From positions 310,001 to 374,000 of the forward strand of contig NZ_JAJNEL010000001.1 of assembly GCF_029428675.1 (NCBI RefSeq): a stretch of 64,000 nt of DNA, written 5' to 3'. Position 1 is the stretch's first letter; every line of letters starts with the position of its first letter. Below the pieces are notes generated by a model. It saw only the letters and a list, made by a program, of their open reading frames with translations. It had not been told where the DNA came from and did no database searches. This document shows, one piece after another, positions 25,073-33,559 of this stretch. The position numbers and the translations under genes are program-made. Source of the stretch: Streptomyces sp. JH14 (GTDB taxonomy: Bacteria; Actinomycetota; Actinomycetes; Streptomycetales; Streptomycetaceae).

Positions 25073-26170
25073 TCAGTCCCTGCCGGCGGCCAGCTTGAGG
25101 TCCTCGCTCATCGCGTTGTACGCGGCCTTGGCCTTGAAGTTCTCGTCGAGCACGTTCGCCGCGCCCTCGCCCGTGAAGACGCCGGGAACCCAGGAGTACT
25201 TGTCGGTGAAGCCCCACACCGTGAAGTCCGTGCAGTGCTCGGTGAGCAGGCAGCCGCGCAGCAGGACGTCGTAGGCCTCAGCCTGCGCCTCGAACTCGGT
25301 GTTGTCGGCGGGCATCGGGATGCGGACGTCGGCCTCGGTGATCGCGGTCTCCAGACCGAGGTCGTCGAAGCGCTTCATGTTAGCGGCGATGTCGTGCGGG
25401 GCGTTGTACTGGACGTCCAGGTGCCCCTGGATGCCGACGCCGTCGATCGGCACGTGCTGCTTGCGGAGCTGTGCGACGAGGTTGTAGAGGGCGGTGCTCT
25501 TCGCGTTGACGCCCTCGATGTTGTAGTCGTTGATGAAGAGCTTGGCCTTGGGGTCGGCCTGGTGCGCCCAGCGGAAGGCGTCGGCGATGTAACCGGGGCC
25601 GAGCTTCTGCAGCCAGATGCTGTCGCGCATGGTGCCGTCGTCGTTGAAGGCCTCGTTGACGACGTCCCACTGCCAGATCTTGCCCTTGAAGTGGGTGACC
25701 TGGTCGATGATGTGCTGGTGCAGGATCTCCCGCAGCTCATCGGCCGTGAAGTCGCCGTTGTTCAGCCAGGCGGGCAGCTGGCTGTGCCAGACCAGGGTGT
25801 GGCCCCGGACCAGCTGGCCGTTCTCCTTCGCGAAGTCCACCAGCTCGTCCGCAGGGGCCCAGTTGTACGTGCCGCGCTGCGGCTCGACGGCCTCCCACTT
25901 CATGACGTTCTCCGGGGTGACGGAGGAGAACTCGCTCGCGGCCTTGGCCCGGTAGGGGGCGTCGGAGGCAAGTGCCGACATGTCGACGGCCGTTCCGATC
26001 CGCAGGTCGACGCGCTTGCCCAGAGCGCCCAGGGTGTTGGCGGCGTCGCTCTTCGGCTTGGTGTGGTGGGCGGCGTTCTCGGGGGCGGCGCTGGCGGCGA
26101 CGGTGAACGTGGAGACCAGCAGGGCTGCGGCGGCGGTGCCGACGGCGGCAGCCTGAGTTGCCTTGCGCAT
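25073..26170 (-). CDS. GH10 endo-1,4-beta-xylanase, secreted, no binding module
   Basis: 365 aa. A signal peptide of about 29 residues (AAAALLVSTFTVAASAAP) directs secretion. The single GH10 barrel has VTPENVMKWEAVEP (84-97), LVWHSQLPAWL (126-136), acid/base E173 in WDVVNEAF, and nucleophile E279 in LETAITEADVRIP. It hydrolyses internal xylan bonds and tolerates glucuronic acid or arabinose decorations. No C-terminal CBM13 or CBM2 is attached, unlike many Streptomyces xylanases. GAAGGGA lies 8 nt before the ATG at 26170. It heads the operon with gudD remnant, symporter and GH115. A perfect CGAAAGTTTCG box 30 bp upstream indicates control by the xylose-type repressor encoded at 32.0 kb. Confidence 0.94.
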   Translation of the reverse strand: MRKATQAAAVGTAAAALLVSTFTVAASAAPENAAHHTKPKSDAANTLGALGKRVDLRIGTAVDMSALASDAPYRAKAASEFSSVTPENVMKWEAVEPQRGTYNWAPADELVDFAKENGQLVRGHTLVWHSQLPAWLNNGDFTADELREILHQHIIDQVTHFKGKIWQWDVVNEAFNDDGTMRDSIWLQKLGPGYIADAFRWAHQADPKAKLFINDYNIEGVNAKSTALYNLVAQLRKQHVPIDGVGIQGHLDVQYNAPHDIAANMKRFDDLGLETAITEADVRIPMPADNTEFEAQAEAYDVLLRGCLLTEHCTDFTVWGFTDKYSWVPGVFTGEGAANVLDENFKAKAAYNAMSEDLKLAAGRD

Positions 26171-26199
26171 GACATGTCCCTTCGATGGATGTACCACTT

Positions 26200-26210
26200 C
26201 GAAAGTTTCG
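26200..26210. promoter_or_regulatory. Xylan-repressor box CGAAAGTTTCG upstream of xylanase gene
   Basis: An 11-bp palindrome (CGAAA-N-TTTCG), 30 bp upstream of the xylanase start. A CGAA-N-TTCG-type inverted repeat is known from Streptomyces xylanase and bxl promoters as the BxlR target. Related sequences stand in front of bxlE at 31864. Confidence 0.75.
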
Positions 26211-26214
26211 GGAT

Positions 26215-26239
26215 CCTCCCCGCAGATGGAGCGGGGAGG
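26215..26239 (-). terminator. Terminator after bxlA
   Basis: CCTCCCCGC (26215-26223) and GCGGGGAGG (26231-26239) form a perfect 9-bp stem with loop AGATGGA, between the bxlA stop (26266) and the xylanase box. It separates the bxl operon from the xylanase operon. Confidence 0.72.
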
Positions 26240-26265
26240 CCCGGGCCCCCGAACAGGGGGCAGAT

Positions 26266-28656
26266 TCAGATCAGTTCGATCGACGTGTCGCAGACGAGCC
26301 GGCGCCGGTGATCGACCGTGCGCTCGGGACCGGTGAGCCGCAGCTGCACGATCTGCTGGACGTCGGCGGCCGCGCTGGATGTCGCGAGCCGCAGTTCGAG
26401 ATCGCCGGGTTCGACGATTCGCCGGCCGCCGATACCGGTGAAGGACACCAGATCGGCATGGAAGCGGAACCGGACGCGTCGGGCCTGCCCGGGGGCGAGC
26501 GGCACTCGGGCGTACCCGATCAGCCGCGACTCCGGGCGGGTGGTCTGGGCGACCGGGTCGTGCACATAGAGCTGCACGACTTCGGCGCCCTCCCTGTCGC
26601 CGCTGTTGCGGACGGTGAGTTCGATGTCGGTGGAGCCGTCGGTCGGGAGCTCGGCCGGGACGGAGGCCCCGGGCTCCCACTCGAACGAGGTGTACGACAG
26701 CCCGTGTCCGAAGGGGTAGAGCGGTGTCGGGTCGAGGTTGCTGACCCCGTTGGCCAGTCCCAGCGGCGGCTGCAGGTACGTCCACGGCTGGCCGCCCGGA
26801 CCCTGCGGAACGCCGATCGGGAGACGGCCGGAGGGGTTCACCCGGCCGGAGAGCACGCCGGCCAGGGCCGGACCGCCCTCCTCGCCCGGGAAGAACGCCT
26901 GCACAGTGGCGGCCGTACGGTCCGCCCAGCGGCCCAGTGCGTACGGACGGCCGGTCAGCAGCACCAGGACGACCGGGGTTCCGGTGGCCAGCAACGCGTC
27001 GAGCAGCTCACCCTGCACACCGGGCAGCGAGAGGTCGGCGGCGTCGCAGCCCTCACCCGAAGTGCCGCGGCCGAACAGCCCAGCTCGGTCGCCGAGCACG
27101 GCGACGCACACATCGGCGTCCCGGGCGAGCTCTGCCGCCGCGGCGATACCGGAGGTGTCCGTGCCGTCCACGTCGCAGCCGGCCGCCGCATCGATGTCCG
27201 CACCGGGAAACTCCGTGCGCAGTGCTTCGAGGACGGTCGGAATCTCGATCCCCATGGACACCTCGGGGTGCGAGACGCCGACATGGCTGGGGAAGGAGTA
27301 GCAGCCGAGCATGGCCAGCGCGTCGTCGGCGCGCGGTCCGACGACGGCGATCCGGCCGTCGCCGCGCAGCGGCAGCACATCGCCGGAGTTGGCGAGCAGC
27401 ACGACGGCCTGCTCGGCCAGCTGCCGGGCCAGCGCCCGGTTCTCCGGCGGGTCCAGGTCCACGGTGTCACGCGCCTGCTCGGGGTCCGTCCCGATCAGCA
27501 CGGCCGGCAGCGGCGACCATTCCGGGTCGAGCAGCCCGAGTTCGCACTTCTGGAGCAGGACGCGGTTCAGCGCCCGGTCGACCAGCTCCTCGGCCACGAC
27601 GCCGTCCTGCACGGCGGCGACGAGCGCATCGCCGTAACTGCGGACGGTGGGAAGCTCGACATCGACCCCGGCGGCCAGCGCGAGACGGGCGGCGCCCGCA
27701 CGGTCGGCGGCGACCTTGTGCAGCGTCTCCAGGAACCCGATGCCGAAGTAGTCGGCCACCACGGTGCCGGTGAACCCCCAGGTGTCCCTGAGCAGTTCGG
27801 TGAGCAGCGCCGGGTCGGCCGCCGCGGGGACGCCGTCGATCTCGGCGTACGAGTGCATCACCGAACGGGCACCGCCCTCGCGCAGCGCCATCTCGAAGGG
27901 CGGGAGGACGACGTCGGCCATCTCCCGCGCTCCGGCACGGACCGGTGCGAGGTTGCGGGCGCCGGCCGAAGCGGCGTATCCGGCGAAGTGCTTGAGGGTG
28001 GCGACGATACCGGCGGACTCAAGACCCCGGACGTACGCGGTGCCGATGGTCCCGACGAGGTACGGGTCCTCGCCGATGGTCTCCTCCACACGGCCCCAGC
28101 GAAGGTCGCGCACCACGTCGAGGACGGGCGCCAGCCCTTGGTGGATACCCACCGACCGCATGTCACGGCCGATGCGATGGGCCATCTCGGTCACCAGGTC
28201 CGGGTTCCACGCGGCACCCCAGGACAGCGGGACGGGGTAGGCGGTGGCGCCCCAGGCGGTGAAACCGGCCAGGCACTCCTCGTGGGCGACCGCCGGGATG
28301 CCGAACCGTCCGGCCTCCACGATCCGCTCCTGGGCGCGGGCCAGGGAAACAGCGCCGACTCCGGGATCCACCGGGGCGGTACCGAACGGGCGGGTCAGCT
28401 GGCCCAGGCCGCGGGTGATGAGCTCGTCCCAGTCGACCGGGTCGATCATGTCGTTCTGGTGCGGAGCCACCCCGTCGCCATCGGCGTCGGCACCCACCCA
28501 GACTCCGTACAGCTGCGCGGCCTTCTCCTCCAGCGTCATCCGGGCGACGAGGTCGGCCACCCGGGTCTCGGGGGTGAGTGAAGGGTCGCGCCACGGGCCG
28601 TCGGCGGCGGGGGGCCGGGCGGCCTGGCGGGCATGCGGGGCAGGGGGGATTGCCAT
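26266..28656 (-). CDS. bxlA: GH3 beta-xylosidase (BxlA-like), cytoplasmic
   Basis: 796 aa with no signal peptide, so it acts on imported xylobiose and xylo-oligomers. The N-terminal barrel includes VARMTLEEKAAQLYG, EECLAGF and ATLKHFAGYA. Nucleophile D302 is in TVVADYFGI. The second alpha/beta domain has VVLLANSGDVLPL and a FnIII-like C-terminus follows (YPFGHGLSYTSFEW onward). Start at ATG 28656 preferred over 28677, because AGAGGAA precedes it and the upstream codon has no ribosome site. It is last in bxlEFG-bxlA, 52 bp after the second permease, matching the gene order described for Streptomyces bxl operons. Confidence 0.9.
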   Translation of the reverse strand: MAIPPAPHARQAARPPAADGPWRDPSLTPETRVADLVARMTLEEKAAQLYGVWVGADADGDGVAPHQNDMIDPVDWDELITRGLGQLTRPFGTAPVDPGVGAVSLARAQERIVEAGRFGIPAVAHEECLAGFTAWGATAYPVPLSWGAAWNPDLVTEMAHRIGRDMRSVGIHQGLAPVLDVVRDLRWGRVEETIGEDPYLVGTIGTAYVRGLESAGIVATLKHFAGYAASAGARNLAPVRAGAREMADVVLPPFEMALREGGARSVMHSYAEIDGVPAAADPALLTELLRDTWGFTGTVVADYFGIGFLETLHKVAADRAGAARLALAAGVDVELPTVRSYGDALVAAVQDGVVAEELVDRALNRVLLQKCELGLLDPEWSPLPAVLIGTDPEQARDTVDLDPPENRALARQLAEQAVVLLANSGDVLPLRGDGRIAVVGPRADDALAMLGCYSFPSHVGVSHPEVSMGIEIPTVLEALRTEFPGADIDAAAGCDVDGTDTSGIAAAAELARDADVCVAVLGDRAGLFGRGTSGEGCDAADLSLPGVQGELLDALLATGTPVVLVLLTGRPYALGRWADRTAATVQAFFPGEEGGPALAGVLSGRVNPSGRLPIGVPQGPGGQPWTYLQPPLGLANGVSNLDPTPLYPFGHGLSYTSFEWEPGASVPAELPTDGSTDIELTVRNSGDREGAEVVQLYVHDPVAQTTRPESRLIGYARVPLAPGQARRVRFRFHADLVSFTGIGGRRIVEPGDLELRLATSSAAADVQQIVQLRLTGPERTVDHRRRLVCDTSIELI

Positions 28657-28708
28657 GGCGGCAGGGGTTCCTCTCATGAGTGCAGTGGTGCGGGGCGGCG
28701 TGGGTGTG

Positions 28709-29602
28709 CTACTTGCCGCCCACCCCCATCAGGCCGTTGACCAGCGCCTTCCGCGCCACGAGGTACACGGCGAAGATCGGCACGACGGAGAGGACGATCG
28801 CGGCCAGGACGGCCGGAATGTTGACTCCGAACTGGGTCTGGAAGTTGAAGAGACCGAGAGTCAGGACCCGGTTCTCCTCCGACTGCGTCAGGATCAACGG
28901 GAAGAGGAAGCCGTTCCACGCCTGGAGCGCGGTGTAGATCGCCACCGTGCTGATGCCGGCCTTGGACATGGGGACCGCCAGCTGCCACAGCATCCGCAGG
29001 GGCGAGGCACCGTCGAGCGACATCGCCTCGTACATCTCCTCGGAGACGTCGCGCATGGTGCCGCTGAGTACCAGCACCGCCACCGGCATCGCGAAAGCGG
29101 CGGTCGGCAGGATGATCGCGGGCAGGGTGTCGTACAGCCCCATCTTGCCGATCAGCAGGTACAGCGGCACGATCACCGCCTGAGCCGGGATCGCCACGCC
29201 GAGCAGGAAGGTCCGGAAGGCGAGCGAGGAGAGCCGGCTGCGGGTACGCACCGCCACATAGGCGACGGGCACCGAGAGCAGCAGCACGATGGCCACGGTG
29301 GACGCGGCGACGATGGCCGTGTTGACGAGCATCGTGGAGAAGCCGCTGTCCAGCACGGTGCTGTAGTTGTCGAGCGTCGGATTCGTGGGGAAGGCCAGCG
29401 GGTCCCCGTTGAGCGCCTCGTCCTGGTGCATCAGCGACGAGGAGATCAGGGTGTAGAGCGGTACGACCACGATGATGAGCCAGACCAGCGAGCCCAGGCC
29501 GGCCAGTGGGTTGCCCCAGCGCTTGCGACGGCCGGCGACGGCCGCACGGCGTCGGACGGCGGGCGACACGGCCGGTGCCTCGAGGCGGGTGTCGATTGAC
29601 AT
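28709..29602 (-). CDS. bxlG: CUT1 sugar ABC transporter permease (BxlG-like)
   Basis: 297 aa with six predicted membrane helices. The EAA loop reads EAMSLDGASPLRMLWQLAVP (residues about 188-207), which docks the shared ATPase; no ATPase gene is in the operon, as for MsiK-dependent Streptomyces importers. It starts at 29602, 4 bp after the previous permease gene ends, so translation is coupled. Together with BxlE and BxlF it imports xylobiose or longer xylo-oligomers. Confidence 0.92.
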   Translation of the reverse strand: MSIDTRLEAPAVSPAVRRRAAVAGRRKRWGNPLAGLGSLVWLIIVVVPLYTLISSSLMHQDEALNGDPLAFPTNPTLDNYSTVLDSGFSTMLVNTAIVAASTVAIVLLLSVPVAYVAVRTRSRLSSLAFRTFLLGVAIPAQAVIVPLYLLIGKMGLYDTLPAIILPTAAFAMPVAVLVLSGTMRDVSEEMYEAMSLDGASPLRMLWQLAVPMSKAGISTVAIYTALQAWNGFLFPLILTQSEENRVLTLGLFNFQTQFGVNIPAVLAAIVLSVVPIFAVYLVARKALVNGLMGVGGK

Positions 29603-29606
29603 CTCG

Positions 29607-30536
29607 TCACATACCTTCCCGGGTGGACCGCATGTTCCCGAAACCGCTGAAGCGGACCAGGATCAGCGACAGGGCGGTGGCCACCACGACGAGGGCCGTG
29701 GCGATCGCCGCGGCATAGCCGAGGTCGTAGGTCTGGAAGCCGGTCCGGTACATCAGATACGGCAGGACCGTGGTGTCCGTGCCGGGACCGCCCTTGGTCA
29801 TGATCAGCACGGTGTCGAAGTACGTCAGCGAGCCGACGATCATCAGAACCGACGAGGTCGTGATGGTGTGGCGCAGCTGCGGCAGCGTGATGTGGAAGAA
29901 CTGCCGGAACATGCCGGCGCCGTCCATCTCCGCCGCCTGGTAGAGCACCTCGGGGATCTGCCGTGCACCGCCCTGGTAGATCAGGGTGTGGAACGGCATG
30001 AACTGCCAGCCGCCGACGAACGCCACGGTGAGCAGGGCGCCGGTGGAGGATCCCATGATGTTCGGGTCGATCCCGAACCAGGGCCCAATCTCCTTGATCA
30101 CGCCGAAGTTGGGGTCCAGCAGGGCGTGGAAGAGCATGGCGATGGCGGTGGTGGAGAGCAGCAGCGGGACGAAGAAGACCGCGGAGAGCACGGCCCTGCT
30201 GCGCTGCCGGCCCGCCGCCCAGACACCGAGGAGCAGTGCCACGGGGGTCTGGAAGGCCCAGCTGACGGTGGTCAGCAGAAGGCTCAGCCAGGCGGCCTGG
30301 CGGAATTCCGGGTCCTTGAACAGGCGGGTCCAGTTGTCCAGGCCGGTCGGGGTCGGGGAGTTCAGCCCGTCCCACTGGCAGAAGGAGAGGTAGACGGCGA
30401 TCGCCAGCGGGACGATCGCGAAGACGGCGAAGAAGAGGATGCCGGGCAGTGCCCAGCTGACCGGAGGACGGCCGACGTTTCCGACGGCCGTCTTCCTGTC
30501 CCCACGCGTCTTCACGTGCGGAGTGTGGTGGGACAT
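29607..30536 (-). CDS. bxlF: CUT1 sugar ABC transporter permease (BxlF-like)
   Basis: 309 aa, MalF-type permease with six predicted helices. The EAA-type loop is YQAAEMDGAGMFRQFFHITL. The first helix is at VSWALPGILFFAVFAIVPLA. Its start is 2 bp after the bxlE stop (30539) and its end 4 bp before bxlG, so the three transporter genes form a tight unit. Confidence 0.92.
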   Translation of the reverse strand: MSHHTPHVKTRGDRKTAVGNVGRPPVSWALPGILFFAVFAIVPLAIAVYLSFCQWDGLNSPTPTGLDNWTRLFKDPEFRQAAWLSLLLTTVSWAFQTPVALLLGVWAAGRQRSRAVLSAVFFVPLLLSTTAIAMLFHALLDPNFGVIKEIGPWFGIDPNIMGSSTGALLTVAFVGGWQFMPFHTLIYQGGARQIPEVLYQAAEMDGAGMFRQFFHITLPQLRHTITTSSVLMIVGSLTYFDTVLIMTKGGPGTDTTVLPYLMYRTGFQTYDLGYAAAIATALVVVATALSLILVRFSGFGNMRSTREGM

Positions 30537-30538
30537 GC

Positions 30539-31849
30539 TTACTTGACGGCCTTCATCGCTGCGACGAACTGCTCAGGGGTGGACTTGCCGGCGAACAGCT
30601 TGCTGAGCTCGGTGAGCAGCGGGGTGGCGTACTGGGACTCCAGTGCCTGGTCCCACGAGAGCGTGAAGCTGGGCGCCTTCTGGACCAGGCTGTACTGGTC
30701 GTTGGCGAACTGCGGGTTGGGCGACGTGCTGAGCATCGAGGCCGCGTTGGAGGTCGTCGGGATGTCCCCGTTGTCGACCAGGGCCTTGGCGTACTCCTCC
30801 GAAGCCATCGTCTTCAGGAAGGCGATCGCCGCGTCCTTGTGCTTGGTGCGCGCGTTGATCGACCAGTAGTTGGTCGGGTTGCCCACCACGTCCGCCGCGT
30901 CGCCGACGCCGCCGGCAACGGTCGGGAACGCCGTCCAGCCGAGGTCCTTCTTGGCGAACTCGGGCGCCTTGCCCAGCTGCGTGGAGTACTCCCACGAGCC
31001 CATGAGGTGCATGGCGGCCTTGCCCTTGTTGAGGAGCGTGGGCGCGCCGCCGTTGCCGTAGTCGACCGCGTTGAAGTTCTTGCCGAAGGCACCCTGGTCG
31101 ATGAGCTGCTTGACGGTCTGGGCCGCCTTCAGCACCGCCGGGTCGCCCCAGCCGGAGGTGTCGCCGTTCTGGATCTTCTGGAAGACCTCGGGTCCGCCGA
31201 TCCGGTCGAGCAGGTACTCCATCCACATCAGCTCGGGCCACTTGTCTGCGCCGCCGAGCGCGAAGGGGGTTATGCCCTTGGCCTTGAAGGTGGTGATGGC
31301 CTTCTGCAGGTCGTCCCAGGTCTTGGGAGCCTCGAGCTTGTTCTCGGCGAAGAGCGACTTGTTGTAGAAGAGCATCACGGGCTGCATGCCGCGCATCGGC
31401 ACCCCGTAGATCTTCCCGTCGAGGCCGCCCGCCGTCATGATCGACGGAAGGAATCCGTCCTTGAGCTCAGGGGTGCTGTTGACCGTCGGCGTGAGGTCGA
31501 CCAGCTGCTTGGCGTCGACGTACGGCTTGATCGAGCCGCCGCCCCAGTTGAAGAAGACGTCCGGGGCGCTGGGCGAGCCCATCGCGCTGCGGAGCTTGTT
31601 CACGTAGTCGGTGCCGGGCACCGATACCAGCTTGACCTTGACCTTCGAGGTCTTGTTGAACTTCGTGACCGCGGCCTGCTGAACCTTGACCGCGTCATCG
31701 CCGTAGACGTATGCGGTGATGGTTCCACCGTCGCTACCGCTGTCCCCGCTCGTACCGCAACCCGCCAGCAGTCCGGCCATTACCATGGCCGCACCCGCTG
31801 CGGTCCATCTCGCCGTACGTGTGCCCTGAGTGAAAATGCCCGACCGCAT
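30539..31849 (-). CDS. bxlE: Xylobiose-type ABC transporter substrate-binding lipoprotein (BxlE-like)
   Basis: 436 aa. Twin-Arg-free signal with lipobox LAGC ([12 protein letters not shown]). The mature sequence has the CUT1 binding-protein pattern [32 protein letters not shown] and [13 protein letters not shown]. The ligand is inferred as xylobiose/xylo-oligosaccharide from the operon (GH3 xylosidase, divergent LacI regulator) and from the promoter box. The ATG at 31849 is preceded by AGAGG at about 8 nt. A CGAATGTTTCG box lies only 15 bp upstream of the start, so a bound repressor would block initiation. Confidence 0.92.
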   Translation of the reverse strand: MRSGIFTQGTRTARWTAAGAAMVMAGLLAGCGTSGDSGSDGGTITAYVYGDDAVKVQQAAVTKFNKTSKVKVKLVSVPGTDYVNKLRSAMGSPSAPDVFFNWGGGSIKPYVDAKQLVDLTPTVNSTPELKDGFLPSIMTAGGLDGKIYGVPMRGMQPVMLFYNKSLFAENKLEAPKTWDDLQKAITTFKAKGITPFALGGADKWPELMWMEYLLDRIGGPEVFQKIQNGDTSGWGDPAVLKAAQTVKQLIDQGAFGKNFNAVDYGNGGAPTLLNKGKAAMHLMGSWEYSTQLGKAPEFAKKDLGWTAFPTVAGGVGDAADVVGNPTNYWSINARTKHKDAAIAFLKTMASEEYAKALVDNGDIPTTSNAASMLSTSPNPQFANDQYSLVQKAPSFTLSWDQALESQYATPLLTELSKLFAGKSTPEQFVAAMKAVK

Positions 31850-31863
31850 GACCGCACCTCTGT

Positions 31864-31895
31864 CGAATGTTTCGGGTTAGCTTTCGAATGTTGCC
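31864..31895. promoter_or_regulatory. Twin CGAATGTT boxes in the bxlE-bxlR promoter
   Basis: CGAATGTTTCG (31864-31874) and CGAATGTTGCC (31885-31895) are spaced 21 bp centre to centre, two helical turns. The first is an imperfect match to the CGAA..TTCG inverted repeat also found, perfect, at 26200. They lie between the divergent bxlE and bxlR genes and probably control both. Confidence 0.68.
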
Positions 31896-31999
31896 GGAAC
31901 CGTACGATCGCGTTTCGGGCACGTCAAGAGGGGAAGCGGAGGTATTTCCAAACCCTTACCCCTTCCCCGTTCGGACTCGCGGGAAGCTAGGATCCCCGC

Positions 32000-33058
32000 A
32001 TGAGCCCTGCAAAGGTCCAGTCCCCTCAGGAGAAGGCGCCCGCCGACGAGCCGTCGGAGAGCACCGCAACGCTGGCCGAAATCGCGCGCGCAGCCGGAGT
32101 TTCGGCTCCGACAGTTTCGAAAGTGCTGAACGGTCGCGCCGACGTCGCACCGAGTACGCGTACCCGTGTGGAGGAGCTGCTGCTCCTTCACGGCTACCGC
32201 CGCAGGCGGGGTTCCACGGCACAGTCGCAACTGATCGATCTGGTCTTCCACGAGCTCGACAGCGGCTGGGCCATGGAGGTCGTCCGGGGCGTCGAGAACG
32301 TCGCACGGGAAGAGGGACTGAGCCTGGTCCTCTCCGAGAGCGCCGGCCGGCTGTCCCCCGGCCAGACCTGGGTGGACGGCGTGCTGGCCCGTCGGCCGGT
32401 CGGTGTGATCCTGGTGCTGTCGGATCTGACCGCGGCCCAGCGAGCCCAGCTGACCAGCCGCAACATACCGTTCGCGGTTGTTGATCCGGCCGGCGACCCG
32501 GGCGACGACGTGGCGTCGGTCGGGACGACGAACTGGCAGGGCGGGCTGGCGGCCACCCGCCATCTGACCGGCCTCGGGCACCGGCGGATCGGCGTCATCA
32601 GCGGCCCGTCGCGCATGATGTGCAGCCGGGCCCGGGTCGACGGCTACCGGGCGGCGATGGAGACCGCGGGGCTCCCCATCGATCCCGACCTGGTCCGGGA
32701 GGGCGAGTTCTCCCACGAGGACGGATACAGGGCGGGTCTGGAACTGCTCCGGCTCCCCGAGCCGCCCACCGCCGTGTTCGCCGGCAACGATCTGCAGGCG
32801 CTCGGCGTCTACGAGGCCGCGCGCGAGCTGGGTCTGCGCATCCCGGAGGACCTCAGCGTCGTCGGCTTCGACGATCTGCCGCTCACCCGGTGGATCGGGC
32901 CGCCGCTCACCACCGTGCGGCAGCCCCTCATCGAGATGGCCGAGACCGCCGCCCGGCTGGTCCTCGACATGAGCCGGGGCCGGCAGCCCGCGACCTCCAG
33001 CGTCGACCTCGCCACCAACCTCGTGGTCCGCAGTAGCACCGCGCCGCCGCGCCCCTGA
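32000..33058 (+). CDS. bxlR: LacI-family regulator of xylan utilisation (BxlR-like)
   Basis: 352 aa. The N-terminal HTH TLAEIARAAGVSAPTVSKVL (residues about 24-43) is followed by the hinge and a periplasmic-binding-like sensor (ATRHLTGLGHRRIGVISG, TAVFAGNDLQALGVYEAA, VVGFDDLPLTRWIGPPLTTV). The family represses sugar genes until an oligosaccharide inducer binds. It is divergent from bxlE across 150 bp containing the twin boxes, so self-regulation is likely. Start at the ATG at 32000; AGGA lies about 9 nt upstream. Confidence 0.9.
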   Translation: MSPAKVQSPQEKAPADEPSESTATLAEIARAAGVSAPTVSKVLNGRADVAPSTRTRVEELLLLHGYRRRRGSTAQSQLIDLVFHELDSGWAMEVVRGVENVAREEGLSLVLSESAGRLSPGQTWVDGVLARRPVGVILVLSDLTAAQRAQLTSRNIPFAVVDPAGDPGDDVASVGTTNWQGGLAATRHLTGLGHRRIGVISGPSRMMCSRARVDGYRAAMETAGLPIDPDLVREGEFSHEDGYRAGLELLRLPEPPTAVFAGNDLQALGVYEAARELGLRIPEDLSVVGFDDLPLTRWIGPPLTTVRQPLIEMAETAARLVLDMSRGRQPATSSVDLATNLVVRSSTAPPRP

Positions 33059-33559
33059 CGCCGCGCCCGGCGCGGTCACCGCGTCGTGGGGCGGGCGACG
33101 GGCCGCACGCACCGTCGGCCGGTACGACGGCATTCCCGGGTACGGGTGATGTCCGAGGTGCACGCGACGACGGCCGCGCCGCAGAACACCGCGTCGCCCG
33201 CAGCGCTCGGCCGGATCGGTTCCCGGCGCGTCCGGGATGCGAAGGTGTCCGGGACATCGAAGAGTCCGGGACCCGTGAAGGACGACGGCAGCACGTTGCG
33301 GGTCCTCACCCGCGCGCACCGCGGCCGCGGGCGGCCGGCCCCCGCAGTCGCTCAGCCGTACCGGCCGCCGCACGTCCCGGAACCCGCCGGACGGCTGACC
33401 GGATAACCGTACGGGGCCGTCCCTTCTCCCGGCGACAAGGCCCGCCCTCCCCCGTCAACGCCGTCCGACCTGCACAGAAGCCACTTCCGGCTACCACTGT
33501 CAGTGGTGGGGTGCAGACTGTCCGTGTCCGAGACAATGGCGTTCCGGGAGGTGTCGGCG
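33059..33559. other. 501-bp region between bxlR and propeller gene
   Basis: No supportable gene. A tight GC palindrome (33061-33075) directly after the bxlR stop may end its transcript. A leftward frame at 33076-33309 exists but looks like composition-driven coding. The promoter of the next gene lies at the right end with a 15-bp palindrome at 33493. Confidence 0.5.
33493..33507. promoter_or_regulatory. Perfect 15-bp palindrome ACCACTG-T-CAGTGGT
   Basis: Both arms are exact and lie 53 bp upstream of the ATG of the propeller protein, the position of a repressor or activator site. No regulator gene adjoins. Confidence 0.5.

Noticed and set aside
32112..32126. GTTTCGAAAG inside bxlR as an extra repressor box
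   Set aside because: It encodes T-V-S-K-V of the helix-turn-helix, a codon string common to LacI genes; position inside the coding region gives no independent support.
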